A stretch of DNA of 6,670 nt from contig SVUD01000073.1 in the NCBI GenBank assembly GCA_015063445.1, forward strand, positions 1-6,670, given 5' to 3'. Numbering within the stretch: position 1 is the stretch's first letter; each line of letters begins with the position of its first letter. The notes below the pieces were generated by a model. The model searched no databases and was not told the origin of the DNA. It saw only the letters and a program-made list of their open reading frames with translations. The position numbers were made by a program, and so were the translations under genes. Positions 5,447 to 6,670 of the stretch are shown here, in pieces. This DNA comes from Oscillospiraceae bacterium (GTDB lineage: Bacteria > Bacillota_A > Clostridia > Oscillospirales > CAG-272).

Positions 5447-6364
5447 TTAAATTTCACTGTTTTCAAAGAGCGCGGCTGCGAATTCATTGGAATCGAATGG
5501 CTTCATATCGTCAATCTGCTCTCCAACACCAATGAATTTAACGGGAATGCCAAGCTCCTTTTTAATTGAAAGGATAATACCTCCCTTAGCAGTACCGTCA
5601 AGCTTAGTAAGGATAAGACCCGTAAGCTTTGATGCTTCTTTGAACTCTCTTGCCTGTAAAACCGCATTTTGTCCCGTCGTTGCATCAAGAACGAGAAGCG
5701 TTTCCTTTGCGCTATCGGGAAGCTCTCTGGCGATAACTCTGTCGATTTTCGCAAGCTCATCCATAAGATTCTTCTTGTTATGAAGTCTTCCTGCGGTATC
5801 TATAATAAGAACGTCAGCACCTCTGCTCTTTACCGCGCCGATAGCATCGTAAACAACAGATGCAGGATCGGCTCCGGCGGCCTGCTTGATTATATCAACG
5901 CCCGCACGGTCACACCATACTGAAAGTTGCTCTGCCGCCGCCGCACGGAACGTATCCGCCGCCGCAACAACAACCTTTTTCTTTTGTGATTTTAATTCTT
6001 TCGCAATCTTTCCGATAGAAGTGGTCTTACCAACGCCGTTTACACCGACGATAAGTATAACCGAGGGTTTTGTTGAAAGATTAAGCGGCTCATGCTCACC
6101 GATCTGGCTTCTCATTATATTGATAAGCGCGGTCTTTACCTCATCGGCATCCTTTATCTTATTGTCTTTTACAAACTCACGAAGCTCATCAAGGATTTCC
6201 TCCGTGGTATTAACGCCCATATCGGCAGATATAAGAAGCTCCTCGAGCTCCTCGAAAAGCTCTTCATCTACCTTCCTGAACGTTTTAAAAAGAGCATCAA
6301 TTTTACCAACGATTGCGTTTTTAGTCTTTAAAAGACCGTTTTTTAATTTATCAAAAAATCCCAT
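5447..6364 (-). CDS. ftsY: Signal recognition particle receptor FtsY
   Basis: FtsY is the SRP receptor GTPase that docks ribosome-SRP complexes at the inner face of the membrane for co-translational insertion. The 305-residue protein has the NG domain and almost no acidic A domain, typical of Firmicutes; a short N-terminal amphipathic stretch (GFFDKLKNGLLKTKNAI) probably provides membrane contact. The N bundle spans about 20-90. GTPase motifs are complete: P-loop GVNGVGKTT (107-115), DTFRAAAAEQL (137-147), DTAGR (189-193), TKLDGTAKGG (253-262) and GVGEQIDDM (279-287). ATG overlaps the smc stop by one base (TAATG), with AAGGAG 11 nt upstream, so coupling with smc is likely. The smc-ftsY order is common in Firmicutes, where ylxM and ffh often follow; here yhbY follows instead. 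Confidence 0.99.
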   Translation of the reverse strand: MGFFDKLKNGLLKTKNAIVGKIDALFKTFRKVDEELFEELEELLISADMGVNTTEEILDELREFVKDNKIKDADEVKTALINIMRSQIGEHEPLNLSTKPSVILIVGVNGVGKTTSIGKIAKELKSQKKKVVVAAADTFRAAAAEQLSVWCDRAGVDIIKQAAGADPASVVYDAIGAVKSRGADVLIIDTAGRLHNKKNLMDELAKIDRVIARELPDSAKETLLVLDATTGQNAVLQAREFKEASKLTGLILTKLDGTAKGGIILSIKKELGIPVKFIGVGEQIDDMKPFDSNEFAAALFENSEI

Positions 6365-6670
6365 TAACCGAGTAACTCCTTCTGTTTTCCTTCGATTTCA
6401 TCGACGTTAAGCTCGATAGCCTGCGAAATACCTCTCTGAGGCATAGTAACACCGTAAAGTCTGTTACCTACCTCCATCGTACCGCGGCGGTGCGTGATAA
6501 GAATGAACTGAGTATCGTTAGCAAGCTTCTTGATATACTCTCCGAATCTGAATACGTTTACCTCGTCAAGCGCCGCCTCAATCTCGTCGAGAATGCAGAA
6601 CGGCGTCGGGTTAACCTTAAGTATCGCAAAGAGCAAGGCTATAGCAACGAAGGACTGCTCTCCTCCTGAA
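6364..6670 (-). CDS. smc: Chromosome segregation protein SMC, C-terminal fragment (cut by window edge)
   Basis: SMC is the condensin ATPase that compacts and helps segregate the chromosome with ScpA and ScpB. Only the last 101 residues are in the window; the frame runs off the right edge. The visible part begins within the ABC signature motif (SGGEQ preceded by the missing Leu) and continues with SFVAIALLFAILKVNPTPF, Walker B and D-loop CILDEIEAALDE, then TQFILITHRRGTM with the switch histidine, and the LYGVTMPQRGIS end typical of bacterial SMC. This is half of the C-terminal ATPase head; the coiled coil and hinge lie outside. The tail ends KELLG before TAA at 6364-6366, sharing one base with the ftsY ATG. 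Identification is firm from these motifs. Confidence 0.98.
   Translation of the reverse strand, partial: SGGEQSFVAIALLFAILKVNPTPFCILDEIEAALDEVNVFRFGEYIKKLANDTQFILITHRRGTMEVGNRLYGVTMPQRGISQAIELNVDEIEGKQKELLG

Noticed and set aside
5886..6410. 174-codon open frame on the plus strand
   Set aside because: It is opposite ftsY and the end of smc; the Ser-rich, low-complexity translation is a reverse-strand shadow.

Overview
The window looks like chromosomal housekeeping DNA of a low-to-moderate GC Firmicute, most likely a member of the Clostridia. The grounds are the gene set (smc, ftsY, yhbY, yqeK, an LCP-family gene, rsfS, leuS), a LeuRS with no leucine-specific insertion before KMSKS, AGGAGG-type ribosome binding sites and A-rich sigma-70-like promoter DNA. 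Genus cannot be fixed from the sequence alone.

Every gene lies on the minus strand, so transcription runs from the right edge to the left. From right to left: the C-terminal end of smc (cut by the right edge inside the ABC signature motif), ftsY, yhbY, yqeK, an LCP (LytR-CpsA-Psr) gene, rsfS and leuS. Gaps are very short: smc/ftsY share one base (TAATG), rsfS/leuS are 1 nt apart, and the longest gap is 55 nt before the LCP gene. No internal promoter is obvious, so the block reads as one operon, closed by a perfect 13-bp hairpin terminator (534-578). Left of it is a separate stable-RNA unit with its own strong promoter (TTGACA-17-TATCAT, preceded by four helically phased A-tracts), then tRNA-Gly(TCC), tRNA-Arg(ACG) and a strong terminator. 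The last 280 bases hold no convincing gene. They contain a GC-richer, palindrome-rich segment flanked by two identical 64-bp direct repeats, each carrying a terminator hairpin.

Functionally the operon joins chromosome organisation (SMC), membrane targeting (FtsY), ribosome assembly and silencing (YhbY, RsfS), nucleotide signalling (YqeK, an HD-domain Ap4A hydrolase family), envelope glycopolymer attachment (LCP) and leucine charging (LeuRS). The yhbY-yqeK-rsfS core is a familiar Firmicute cluster, but nadD, which usually sits between yhbY and yqeK, is absent here.

No clearly new biological system is present. The points most worth a second look are the duplicated terminator repeat beside the tRNAs, a leader hairpin that appears to mask the LCP ribosome binding site, the atypical LCP protein (lipobox-like N-terminus, altered RxD motif), two helix mismatches in tRNA-Arg, and the missing nadD.
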